Assembly: GCA_937928385.1 (NCBI GenBank)
Contig: CALEZD010000011.1
Span: forward strand, 11,532-75,531
DNA: 64,000 nt
Source of the DNA: an uncultured Bacteroidota bacterium
Lineage (GTDB): Bacteria; Bacteroidota; Bacteroidia; Chitinophagales; Chitinophagaceae
Direction: 5' to 3'
The notes under the pieces were generated by a model. The model worked only from the letters and a program-made list of their open reading frames with translations. It had not been told where the DNA came from and ran no database searches. A program made the position numbers and the translations under genes. Within the stretch, counting starts at the first letter, position 1. Every line of letters begins with the position of its first letter. Of this stretch, positions 55,031 through 62,827 are shown piece by piece.

Positions 55031-55714
55031 ATGTCAGTACAAATTATCAACGGTTACCCGTTTGTCAATTATAACAAAGAAACCTACGAAGAAGTTGAGA
55101 TGTTGCAACGCTCGGCCAACTTTCTGGAATGGATGGACAAGCGCAGGACAGTAAGGGATTTTGCAGACAGGCAGGTACCAAAGGAAGTGATTGAAAATAT
55201 TATACTTACTGCATCAACAGCCCCCTCGGGCGCGCACAAGCAACCCTGGACTTTCTGTGCCGTAAGCAATGCTGATATAAAAAAACAAATCAGGGCAGCG
55301 GCAGAAGAAGAGGAGTATGAAAGCTACAACGGGCGTATGCCCGAAGAGTGGTTGCAGGATTTAGCCCCGCTGCAAACTGATTGGCATAAAGAGTTCCTCG
55401 AGATAGCCCCCTGGCTGATTATTGTATTCAAGCGGATATACGAGCCCGGCGAAGGTGGTAAAAAGAAAAACAATTACTACGTGCAGGAAAGCGTGGGGCT
55501 GGCATCCGGTTTCCTGCTTACTGCTATACACAATGCAGGGCTGGTAGCGCTCACACATACACCCAGCCCCATGAACTTCTTAAGCAAAATACTCAACCGC
55601 CCGGAGCATGAAAAACCTTTCCTGCTCATACCCGTAGGCTATCCAGTAGATAATTGCCTGGTGCCCGATTTAAAGAGAAAAAGCCTGGACGATGTTGCAG
55701 CGTTTTATGAATAA
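55031..55714 (+). CDS. Nitroreductase-family flavoprotein, iodotyrosine deiodinase-like
   Basis: 227 residues. FMN-binding start RRTVRDFADRQVP and APSGAHKQPWTFCAV. The segment EEEEYESYNGRMPEEWLQDLAPLQTDWHKEF resembles the lid of iodotyrosine deiodinase; Glu95, Tyr99 and Lys120 keep the spacing of the three substrate-binding residues known in that enzyme (Glu157, Tyr161, Lys182 in human, from memory). The ending GYPVDNCLVPDLKRKSLDDV fits too. Predicted reductive dehalogenation of halotyrosines; other nitroreductase activity is possible. ATG 55031 chosen over a longer start. Confidence 0.82.
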   Translation: MSVQIINGYPFVNYNKETYEEVEMLQRSANFLEWMDKRRTVRDFADRQVPKEVIENIILTASTAPSGAHKQPWTFCAVSNADIKKQIRAAAEEEEYESYNGRMPEEWLQDLAPLQTDWHKEFLEIAPWLIIVFKRIYEPGEGGKKKNNYYVQESVGLASGFLLTAIHNAGLVALTHTPSPMNFLSKILNRPEHEKPFLLIPVGYPVDNCLVPDLKRKSLDDVAAFYE

Positions 55715-55739
55715 AAAAAGCGGCTGAAACCTCAGCCGC
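55713..55739 (-). terminator. Bidirectional terminator
   Basis: Stem GCGGCTGA/TCAGCCGC with a 4-base loop; on the minus strand a run of seven T follows. It serves the minus-strand gene ending at 55768 and touches the flavoprotein stop codon. Confidence 0.85.
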
Positions 55740-55767
55740 CCGTTTGTAAGTTCTGTCGGGTTTTTGC

Positions 55768-56778
55768 TTAATAAGCAAAGTTGTTATTGCCTGCATTTAG
55801 GTCTTCCAGCCCAGCCTGCGGCCTTTCTTCATACACGGTTATCTTACTGATATCTGCGCAGGGCAGCGCCATGTACGAGTAGTACAGTTTACCATTGCGG
55901 AACACCCATACAAACCATTTATTGTCTTTGTGCAGGTTTTGCTGTATGGTAGGCGGGTTGCCGTAGTCTGCGAGCTTATAGCCATACACATAATACGCGG
56001 GTATCTCTTTTTTGCCCTCGTAAGCTTGCAGCATAGCCCTTACCACATCACTCTCATCGCCCATAGCCTGCCAGCCGCCAATTGGGCCCTGTAGGAGGTC
56101 TGCGGGATATTTCTTGCTTATTTTCTTAAACAGTGCCAGGTCACTGAAGTACACTTCCACTTTATCTTTCTTTAATACAGGCTTGTCAATATTAACTGCG
56201 TATGAGCAATGTCCCGCTGCTTCATTGGTTTTTATCGGGTCCATATTTACATAACTCATAGCGTTGGCAAAAGCCCTGTCGCCGCTGGCTACTTTCATTT
56301 TTGTATAATCATACAGGTTCAGGTAGGCTTCTTGTATCACCGCATCTACCATATCGTTGCCCCAGCTTTCATCTATTACCTTATATACAGGGTCCATTAT
56401 TTCGTACAGGCTATACCTGTGTGCATCTGCAGTTGACAGCCTGCCCAGGTTCTTAATGTTATTGTGCAGCACTGTAAGGGCATCTGTATAGTCGCTATAA
56501 CCGTTGATGCCCGCAAGTTTTGGCAGTTCGCCAAACTTATTCAGGTAGGCTACAAACTGCTCTCTCGAGATATACGGTTTGAGTTGGCGTTTGCTGAAAC
56601 TATCGAATGCTTTGATGCGGTTGTAAAATATTTTGCCGGTTGAGCTGCGCGCCAGTTGCTTGTCTTGCTGCGCTACGCTGAACGTATTGTTTTTATACTG
56701 GTATTCAACTACCTCCGTTTGTGCAAAAACCACAGGTGCAGCTAATAGAAATGCCAGGGATAATATCCTTGTTTTCAT
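55768..56778 (-). CDS. Hypothetical secreted protein
   Basis: 336 residues with signal peptide MKTRILSLAFLLAAPVVFAQ. Mostly mixed alpha/beta, with no recognised motif; GHCSYAVNIDKPV and LPCADISKIT hold the few cysteines. It seems to be a periplasmic or secreted protein of unknown function, transcribed alone. Confidence 0.75.
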   Translation of the reverse strand: MKTRILSLAFLLAAPVVFAQTEVVEYQYKNNTFSVAQQDKQLARSSTGKIFYNRIKAFDSFSKRQLKPYISREQFVAYLNKFGELPKLAGINGYSDYTDALTVLHNNIKNLGRLSTADAHRYSLYEIMDPVYKVIDESWGNDMVDAVIQEAYLNLYDYTKMKVASGDRAFANAMSYVNMDPIKTNEAAGHCSYAVNIDKPVLKKDKVEVYFSDLALFKKISKKYPADLLQGPIGGWQAMGDESDVVRAMLQAYEGKKEIPAYYVYGYKLADYGNPPTIQQNLHKDNKWFVWVFRNGKLYYSYMALPCADISKITVYEERPQAGLEDLNAGNNNFAY

Positions 56779-56887
56779 AAAAAATAATTTAACGTATTGA
56801 TTGTGTTACTGCTTTAAAAATATAAAAAACAATGGCATTTTTCTATAACGGGAGTTATTTAATTGCCCTAAGCCCTAAACTTTCTTA

Positions 56888-56917
56888 AATAAAAAGTCCC
56901 CTGCACACACAGGGGAC
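56888..56917 (-). terminator. Terminator of frr
   Basis: Stem GTCCCCTG/CAGGGGAC with a 6-base loop, followed on the minus strand by TTTTTATTT, 24 bases after the frr stop. Confidence 0.88.
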
Positions 56918-56941
56918 GGTAAGCTGTTCTTGCGATTAAAC

Positions 56942-57505
56942 TTATATAGTCATGATTTCTTTGTCTTTGTCTTTGCAGTGCTGGTCTACCAGGGCTATAT
57001 ATTTATCAGTTAATCCCTGTACCCTGGTTTCAGCATCTTTGGCGGCGTCTTCGCTCATGCCATCTTTCTGCTCTTTCTTTATCTGCTCTATAGCATCCCT
57101 GCGTATGTTGCGGATGGAGATTTTAGCCTGCTCACCCTCTCCGTTCACGCGTTTTACCAGCTCTTTACGGCGCTCTTCTGTCAGTGGGGGCAGAAACAGC
57201 CTGATGATATTACCGTCATTCTGCGGGTTCAGGCCTATGTTCGATGCTATGATAGCCCGCTCTATCGGTGCCAGCATGTTTTTTTCCCAAGGTTGCAGGG
57301 TAATGGTGCGCGCATCGGCAACCGTCACGTTGGCTACCTGGTTCAGCGGGGTAGCATTGCCATAGTAGTCAACACTGATACCATCCAGTATCTGTGGGTT
57401 GGCCTTGCCTGCGCGTATGCGGCTCAATTCAGTTTCCAGGTGGCTGATGGCCTTTTTCATTTGATTGCCCGTGTCACCTATTAAGTTGTCTATTACCTCG
57501 CTCAT
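56942..57505 (-). CDS. frr: Ribosome recycling factor
   Basis: 187 residues, normal length. Signatures: LETELSRIRAGKANPQILDGISVDYYG, ITLQPWEKNMLAPIERAI, IRLFLPPLTEERRKELVKRV. With EF-G it splits the post-termination ribosome. I start at ATG 57505 (MSEVIDN); the long upstream extension is not coding. Confidence 0.97.
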   Translation of the reverse strand: MSEVIDNLIGDTGNQMKKAISHLETELSRIRAGKANPQILDGISVDYYGNATPLNQVANVTVADARTITLQPWEKNMLAPIERAIIASNIGLNPQNDGNIIRLFLPPLTEERRKELVKRVNGEGEQAKISIRNIRRDAIEQIKKEQKDGMSEDAAKDAETRVQGLTDKYIALVDQHCKDKDKEIMTI

Positions 57506-57611
57506 AATTGTTGCTGTTTGGGATGGCAAATATAAAAAGGTTAGCGTAGAAATGTTATACCGAATGTTTTCAATATATTTAAATGTCGAATACACACTTT
57601 AACTATACTTA

Positions 57612-57643
57612 TTTGGTTTGCCCTGTATGTATGGGTAACTTTG
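57612..57643 (+). promoter_or_regulatory. Promoter of iron-sulfur assembly gene
   Basis: TTTG (57612-57615), 20 bases, then TAACTTTG (57636-57643): the full Bacteroidota TTTG/TAnnTTTG layout, 27 bases before the ATG. Confidence 0.72.
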
Positions 57644-57670
57644 TATGAATATAAAAAGCTGAAGAGAAAG

Positions 57671-58015
57671 ATGAATACAACGATAAATGCGCCCGTAACA
57701 CTGACAGAAGGCGCTGTGGCAGAGATAAGAAGGCTAATGACAGAACCCGGTTTTGATAGCAGCCAGTTCCTGCGTGTAGGCGTAAAAGGTGGGGGCTGCG
57801 CCGGAATGACGTATGTACTCGGCTTCGACCAAAAGGAAGCGGACGACGTGGAGTACGAAATAGGTGGTATTACCGTTATTATGAAAGATGCCCACGGCAT
57901 ATACCTGCATGGTATTGAAGTGGACTTTCAGCAGGGGCTGAATGCAAGGGGCTTTGTATTTAACAACCCCAATGCCAGCAGTACCTGCGGTTGCGGCACC
58001 TCTTTCGCTGTATAA
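57671..58015 (+). CDS. IscA/ErpA-like iron-sulfur assembly protein
   Basis: 114 residues of the HesB/IscA family. The three invariant cysteines are present: Cys43 in GGGCAGM, Cys106 and Cys108 in TCGCGTSF. A-type carrier that delivers Fe-S clusters to target proteins. ATG 57671 chosen as it follows the promoter directly. Confidence 0.94.
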   Translation: MNTTINAPVTLTEGAVAEIRRLMTEPGFDSSQFLRVGVKGGGCAGMTYVLGFDQKEADDVEYEIGGITVIMKDAHGIYLHGIEVDFQQGLNARGFVFNNPNASSTCGCGTSFAV

Positions 58016-58023
58016 CTAACTGA

Positions 58024-58671
58024 ATGATTATAAACAAACTCATATCTTTTTCCCTGGTGCTGGCGATGGCAACGGCGGCTACTGCCCAGCAATTGCCGGA
58101 CAAGAAAAAGCTGAAGGAGAAACTCAACCAATACGACAACAAAGGCATGAAAGAAGGCCTCTGGCTCAACCGTATGCCTGAGCGCAAAGGCGAGGTAGCT
58201 TATAACGAGTTTGGCAATTATCATAAAGACGAGAAAACAGGCCTCTGGTATAAAATGACTGCCGCCGGCGACCTCATGGCCATCGAAAATTACAAGCGCG
58301 ACTTCTACGACGGGCAGGTAAAATACTTCACCAACGGGCAACTGACCGTAGTGGGCATGTACCGCGCACTAAACCCCGATGTAGTAGTAGATACCATCAT
58401 GGTAGAAGAACCTGTCTCCGGCGCGCAGGAGCTGGTTGCCGTTAAAGCCGACCGCGGCACGGTACGCCACGGCACATGGCGTTTTTACGACGAGCGCACC
58501 GGCAGGCTGGAGAAAGTAGAAGAATACCAGGTGGACAACCTGATTTACGAAGAATACTTCCCCATGAGTAAAGCCGATAGCCTGTACTACGAAAAGCGTA
58601 ATGCGAGCCTGCCCCATCTCAAGAAGGGTGCCGACAAGCCCCAGCGCAAAATGCACAGCTACCTCAATTAA
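58024..58671 (+). CDS. Secreted MORN-repeat-like protein
   Basis: 215 residues with signal peptide ending ATAQQ. Repeats of the form G(L/T)W..Y...G....Y (GLWLNRMPERKGEVAYNEFG, GLWYKMTAAGDLM, GQVKYFTNGQLTVVGMY, GTWRFYDERTGRLEKVEEY) resemble MORN/YwqK-like repeats. Function unknown. Confidence 0.75.
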   Translation: MIINKLISFSLVLAMATAATAQQLPDKKKLKEKLNQYDNKGMKEGLWLNRMPERKGEVAYNEFGNYHKDEKTGLWYKMTAAGDLMAIENYKRDFYDGQVKYFTNGQLTVVGMYRALNPDVVVDTIMVEEPVSGAQELVAVKADRGTVRHGTWRFYDERTGRLEKVEEYQVDNLIYEEYFPMSKADSLYYEKRNASLPHLKKGADKPQRKMHSYLN

Positions 58672-58690
58672 TTTGCCCTAAATTCGCGGC

Positions 58691-59452
58691 ATGAACGGCA
58701 CCATCATCAGCGTACAGAACCTGGTTAAGAAATACGACAACTTTACTGCGGTAGACAACCTCAGCTTCGACGTGCACCAGGGCGAGATATTCGGGCTGCT
58801 GGGGCCTAACGGTGCGGGCAAAACCACCACGCTCGAAATCATCGAAACCCTGCGCCCCAAAAACTCCGGAAAAATCATCGTGGATGGGTTGGATATAGAC
58901 AAGAAAGCCCGCGAAATCAAAAAAATCATCGGGGTGCAACTACAGGCAGCGGGTTATTACCCCAACCTCAACCTCCTCGAAATCATACGCCTCTTTGCAG
59001 GACTGTACAACCAGCACGTAGAACCGCTGGAACTGCTGGACCTCGTGAACCTGCGCGACAAAGCCAAGGCTAAATACAAGAACCTCTCCGGCGGGCAGAA
59101 ACAGCGTTTCTCCATCGCAACTACCCTTATCAACGAGCCCAAAATCATTTTCCTGGATGAACCCACTACCGGCCTCGACCCGCAAGCCCGCCGCAACCTG
59201 TGGGACCTCATCCGCAAGGTGCGCGACCGGGGCGCTACCATCGTCATCACCACCCACTATATGGATGAAGCCGAAGAACTCTGCGACCGCGTAGCCATTA
59301 TGGATGCGGGCCACATTATAGCACTCGGCACCCCCGATATGCTCATCGACAAGCTCGTAGCCGGCGGCTTCACCCGCCCCCCCCCCCTAAAAGAAGCCAA
59401 CCTCGAAGATGTATTCCTCAACCTCACCGGCAAAGAACTCAGAGAAGACTAA
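58691..59452 (+). CDS. ABC transporter ATP-binding protein with poly-C tract
   Basis: 253 residues. Walker A GPNGAGKTT (38-46), signature LSGGQKQ (about 137), Walker B IIFLDEPTTGLDP (about 157), and the H-loop in ITTHYMDEAEEL. Like DRA-type ATPases of ABC-2 exporters. No permease gene is adjacent. Near the C-terminus 11 consecutive C bases encode Pro residues; loss of one C would place a TAA immediately after, removing about 20 residues (ANLEDVFLNLTGKELRED). Confidence 0.92.
   Translation: MNGTIISVQNLVKKYDNFTAVDNLSFDVHQGEIFGLLGPNGAGKTTTLEIIETLRPKNSGKIIVDGLDIDKKAREIKKIIGVQLQAAGYYPNLNLLEIIRLFAGLYNQHVEPLELLDLVNLRDKAKAKYKNLSGGQKQRFSIATTLINEPKIIFLDEPTTGLDPQARRNLWDLIRKVRDRGATIVITTHYMDEAEELCDRVAIMDAGHIIALGTPDMLIDKLVAGGFTRPPPLKEANLEDVFLNLTGKELRED
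59377..59387 (+). repeat. Homopolymeric C tract (11 C) within coding sequence
   Basis: Eleven C in a row inside the ABC ATPase gene. Such tracts slip during replication and give phase variation, or are misread in sequencing; the present count leaves the frame intact. Confidence 0.9.
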
Positions 59453-59459
59453 TCCCACT

Positions 59460-59534
59460 CTGTCCCCCGCCGGCGGGGGTGTCGCATAGCGACGGGGGTG
59501 GGAAAGCCAAATGGATATTCTGGAGTTGAGAGAG
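59460..59534 (+). repeat. Modular hairpin repeat, copy E1
   Basis: CTGTCCCCCGCCGGCGGGGG, second hairpin GTCGC-ATA-GCGAC (59481-59493, identical to copy C), then GGGGGTGGGAAAGCCAAATG and the common tail GGAGTTGAGAG. Begins 8 bases after the ABC ATPase stop. Confidence 0.85.
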
Positions 59535-59553
59535 CCGCCATCTGTCGGTTACG

Positions 59554-59646
59554 CGCGCCGGAAATCCTGTGCCCCGCCGGCGGGGGTGTCTGACCGACTC
59601 CGCCAGTGGCGGACGTGTCAGACGGGGGTGGTCCACTCGCGCCGGA
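59554..59646 (+). repeat. Modular hairpin repeat, copy E2, with 9-bp direct repeats
   Basis: CTGTGCCCCGCCGGCGGGGG followed by the large GTCTGAC...GTCAGAC hairpin also seen in copy B. It is bounded by CGCGCCGGA at 59554-59562 and again at 59638-59646, the second copy lying just after the HerA-like gene stop. This looks like a target-site duplication. Confidence 0.7.
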
Positions 59647-59647
59647 T

Positions 59648-61171
59648 CTACCTCCTCCTCCTACCACTCACCCCCAGCGAACCCAGCAAACTCCTTACTA
59701 TCATATTCCCCGCCGTGCGCAGCATACTGCGCACTACAGTGTTTTCGCCTATCTCTTCTATCACGCTCTTCTCCTCCTTAGCGCGACGCTCTTTTACCTC
59801 AGGCTCTGCGGCTTTGGCGGCCTCTATCTTTTCGCTCAGTATCTCGTGGGCGCTTTTGCTGTCTATGGTTCGATTGTACTTGGGCGCCAGTACACTCTTG
59901 CGCACCAGTGCATCTATCTCCTCTGCTGTCAATATATCCATCCGGCTCTGTGGCGGGCACATCATAGTAGCCGCCAGCGGGGTAGGGATGCCCTTCTCGT
60001 TCAGCAGGGTGATGAGTGCCTCGCCCGTACCCATGCTGGTAATGACGTCCTCCGTTTTGTACCAACTGCTCAGCGGGTAGTTTTCCGCCGTTTGTTTGAT
60101 GGCCTTGCGGTCTGCGGCGGTGAAGGCGCGCAGCGAGTGCTGGATTTTCATGCCCAGCTGCCCCAATACCGCGGGCGCTATATCCACCGGGTTTTGCGTG
60201 ACGAAGAAGATGCCCACCCCCTTGCTGCGTATCAGCTTGATGATGGTCTCCAGCTGCGCCAGCAGCACCGCATTCGCATGGCTGAACACCAGGTGCGCCT
60301 CGTCTATAAACAATACCAGCTTCGGCCTGTCCACATCCCCCGCCTCGGGCAGGGTAGCGTACAGCTCGGCCAGCAGTTGCAGCATAAAGGTGGAAAACAG
60401 CTTCGGCTTGTCCTGTATATCCGTCACCCGCAGTATGCTGATGATGCCCCTGCCGTCTTCCGCTATCCGCATCAGGTCCTCTACCTCAAAGCTCGGCTCG
60501 CCGAAAATATGATCCGCCCCCTGCTGCTGCAGCTCTATCACCTTGCGCATGATGGTGCCTACCGATGCCGGGCTCAGCGCGCCGTATTCGTCTTTCAGTT
60601 CGGCCTTGCCCTCGTTGGCGGCCCATTGCAGCGTACGGCGCAGGTCTTCCAGGTCCAGCAGGGGTATATCGTTGTCGTCGCAATATTTGAAGAGCATCGC
60701 CAGTATGCCCTCCTGCGTGCTGTTGAGGTCCAGCACCTTGCTCAGCAGCACGGGGCCAAACTCTGTTACCGTTGCCCGCAGCCTTACCCCCGGCTCTGCG
60801 CTCAGGCTCAGCAGCTCTACAGGGTAGGCCTTGGGGCTGTAGCCTATGCCCAGCTTGCCCACCCGCTCGTCTATCTTCGGGTGCGGATTGCCCGGTGCAG
60901 CCAGCCCGCTCAGGTCGCCCTTTATATCCATCAGCAGCACCGGTATGCTCGCATCGCTCATGGCCTCGGCCAATACCTGTAGCGTCTTGGTTTTGCCCGT
61001 GCCCGTAGCCCCGCTTATTAGTCCGTGACGGTTCAGCGTAGCTAAGGGGGCATATACCGCCGCCTCTGTCACCACCTCGCCGCCCAGCATGGCGCTGCCC
61101 AGCCTGATGGCCTCCCCTTTCGGGCTGTACCCCTTTATCATCTCCTCCGCAAACTGTTCCCTTTGCTGCAT
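59648..61171 (-). CDS. HerA/VirB4-like ATPase (DUF853 type)
   Basis: 507 residues. Walker A SGATGTGKTKT (about 53-63) and Walker B LVLFIDEAHLVF (about 285); arginine-rich C-terminal tail (SGRRRR). Proteins of this type are hexameric P-loop ATPases of the FtsK/HerA group annotated as helicases; the partner nuclease NurA is not seen here. ATG 61171 chosen; an upstream ATG adds ten residues. The gene runs into repeat E2 at its end. Confidence 0.88.
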   Translation of the reverse strand: MQQREQFAEEMIKGYSPKGEAIRLGSAMLGGEVVTEAAVYAPLATLNRHGLISGATGTGKTKTLQVLAEAMSDASIPVLLMDIKGDLSGLAAPGNPHPKIDERVGKLGIGYSPKAYPVELLSLSAEPGVRLRATVTEFGPVLLSKVLDLNSTQEGILAMLFKYCDDNDIPLLDLEDLRRTLQWAANEGKAELKDEYGALSPASVGTIMRKVIELQQQGADHIFGEPSFEVEDLMRIAEDGRGIISILRVTDIQDKPKLFSTFMLQLLAELYATLPEAGDVDRPKLVLFIDEAHLVFSHANAVLLAQLETIIKLIRSKGVGIFFVTQNPVDIAPAVLGQLGMKIQHSLRAFTAADRKAIKQTAENYPLSSWYKTEDVITSMGTGEALITLLNEKGIPTPLAATMMCPPQSRMDILTAEEIDALVRKSVLAPKYNRTIDSKSAHEILSEKIEAAKAAEPEVKERRAKEEKSVIEEIGENTVVRSMLRTAGNMIVRSLLGSLGVSGRRRR

Positions 61172-61289
61172 AGTATCTGTTTGGCATTGAAAATAATACA
61201 AAAATATTATTGGACCGGGTGGAGGTGCTACTATTCAGCGTCCGTTGCGTCGCACTCTTGTACGCTTTGTAATTCTATTCATCCTTGTT

Positions 61290-61390
61290 CCGTCATCGCG
61301 AAGGAGTATTTGCCAAGTCAAATACGCATGAACTTAGCGAAGCGGTCTCATGAGCGTAGCGAATAACCAAGCGATCTCGCGATAACACGG
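61290..61390. repeat. MITE-like inverted-repeat element
   Basis: About 101 bases with ends CCGTCATCGCGA and TCGCGATAACACGG, which are near inverted repeats (ATCGCGA/TCGCGAT core). The inside has repeated (A)GCGTAGCGAA and GAAGCGGTCT-like units. It resembles known dispersed TCGCGAT-ended repeats of bacteria; it fills most of the 282-base gap between two genes. Confidence 0.65.
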
Positions 61391-61453
61391 TCAAAGCTCA
61401 ATCATAGTATTGACGCCATTTGATGCGGTCATAGGACACACCAAAGGGTATAT

Positions 61454-61705
61454 TCAGTCTTCATAATACTCCGGCCCCATCCGCTCGAGTTTAAACACGA
61501 CCTCATCAATGTTTAAGTTGCCTAGGTAGGGGTCGTTTTTATATTCGTGTTCTTGAAAGTCTTTTAACAACATTCTAAAGTTGGCAATAAATTCTTCCTC
61601 AGTGTCCGCCGTGCTGGATATTAAGGGGCTGATTTTTTCATCCTCGATAAACCCGGCAAGGCCGCCATCATGATTCTCGAATTTTATCAGTATTTCGTTG
61701 TGCAT
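61454..61705 (-). CDS. Hypothetical acidic 83-residue protein
   Basis: Small, acidic, soluble protein (MHNEILIKFENHDGGLAGFI...). No family recognised. The composition would fit a small regulatory or immunity protein, but nothing shows this. Confidence 0.6.
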   Translation of the reverse strand: MHNEILIKFENHDGGLAGFIEDEKISPLISSTADTEEEFIANFRMLLKDFQEHEYKNDPYLGNLNIDEVVFKLERMGPEYYED

Positions 61706-61783
61706 ATCGTTTACGTATTTAGAAGCTAAGTTAAAAAGATAGCAATTGTTTTCTGTGAATAGTTAAGAGAGTTCAAATGCGAA

Positions 61784-61803
61784 CAGGCGGCTATTGCCGC
61801 CTG
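61784..61803. repeat. Short GC-rich palindrome
   Basis: CAGGCGGC-TATT-GCCGCCTG is a perfect 20-base hairpin without a T run, followed by CCGGTGGGCTGGCCCGC. Intergenic between divergent genes. Confidence 0.6.
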
Positions 61804-61861
61804 CCGGTGGGCTGGCCCGCAGGTCAATCCGGTACAAATATACACCCTCATTAACAATTCT

Positions 61862-61890
61862 CTTTGGTGCGGCCACAAGACCAACCAAAG
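61862..61890. repeat. Dispersed palindromic element, copy 2
   Basis: CTTTGGTGCGGCC, loop ACAA, GACCAACCAAAG. The same hairpin as at 33857-33883 in opposite orientation, with about three base differences. It sits 45 bases before the SRAP start. Confidence 0.72.
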
Positions 61891-61935
61891 GGGAATTCCT
61901 TAATTTAGAGGCACAAACAAAACAAACGGCCTCCT

Positions 61936-62706
61936 ATGTGTTATTTTACGTCCAAGCCCTATGAGTCGGCATTAAAGGAATTCTTTATTTCCGTTGCATA
62001 TAATATTGAGGAATGGCAACTGGGCGCATATTTCCCTGCCAATATCGAAAGCGGATTTTCGCATAAACTGATGGCGGTGACTACTGCCGAAAAACCTCAT
62101 ACCGTAGGCACGGCTATATGGGGGCTGGTGCCACATTGGGCACGCACATCCGATGAAGCCAAACAAATAGCAGATATGACGCTGAACGCTGTAGGCGAGG
62201 AGATATTCAACAAACCCAGCTATAAAAACTACGTAGGCAGCAACCGCTGCCTGGTATGGGTCGATGGCTTTTACGAATGGCAGCACCTGGAGTATAAAGT
62301 GCCCGGCAAAGGCAGCCGTATGCGTACCGAAAAGGAGAAACGCACACACTTCATCTACATGCCCGGGCAGCAACCTTTTGCATTGGGCGGGGTGTACAGC
62401 CTGTGGGAGCGGCCCGACAACGGGCATATATATCATACCGTCAGCATCATTACCACGGCTGCCAATACACTGATGGCTGAGATACACAACAGCAAGCAAC
62501 GTATGCCCTTTGTAGTGCAGCGGGATGACTGGGAACATTGGCTCTCTCCTCTGCAACGCGAGGAAATACAGGCTATGATACGCCCGCTGCCCGACGGCAT
62601 ACTACAGGCACACCCCGTGATGAAAGTAAACCCCCGCGACCTGGAACTGTACAACAACCCACAGGTAAAGGAGCCTTATGCATACCCAGACAGAGGGTTA
62701 TTTTAG
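61936..62706 (+). CDS. SOS response-associated peptidase (SRAP/YedK)
   Basis: 256 residues. Cys2 directly after the initiator Met is the catalytic residue that crosslinks to abasic DNA. Also SNRCLVWVDGFYEWQ (with the catalytic Glu), and NTLMAEIHNSKQRMPFVV with the catalytic His. Acts in DNA-damage tolerance by capping abasic sites. Confidence 0.94.
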   Translation: MCYFTSKPYESALKEFFISVAYNIEEWQLGAYFPANIESGFSHKLMAVTTAEKPHTVGTAIWGLVPHWARTSDEAKQIADMTLNAVGEEIFNKPSYKNYVGSNRCLVWVDGFYEWQHLEYKVPGKGSRMRTEKEKRTHFIYMPGQQPFALGGVYSLWERPDNGHIYHTVSIITTAANTLMAEIHNSKQRMPFVVQRDDWEHWLSPLQREEIQAMIRPLPDGILQAHPVMKVNPRDLELYNNPQVKEPYAYPDRGLF

Positions 62707-62733
62707 GTATGGTTTATACTTTTATTGAACGAT

Positions 62734-62780
62734 ATAATCACAAAATCAGGCAATATTTATATGCCTGATTTTGTGATTAT
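62734..62780. repeat. Long perfect inverted repeat
   Basis: Two 19-base arms (ATAATCACAAAATCAGGCA and its exact complement) around a 9-base AT loop. No T run; AT-rich. Lies between convergent genes, so it may end both transcripts or be a footprint of a mobile element. Confidence 0.88.
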
Positions 62781-62827
62781 GATAAATATGTTCAGTCAAC
62801 TTTTCTGAATGTACTCTTTAAAAACAA

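Noticed and set aside
59511..60982. Long plus-strand frames opposite the HerA-like gene
   Set aside because: They are antisense shadows with His/Gln/Leu-rich composition and no recognisable motif; the minus strand encodes a clear ATPase.
61781..61840. tRNA-like sequence with GGTCAATCC
   Set aside because: The expected acceptor and anticodon stems cannot be formed; it is a GC hairpin followed by AT-rich DNA.
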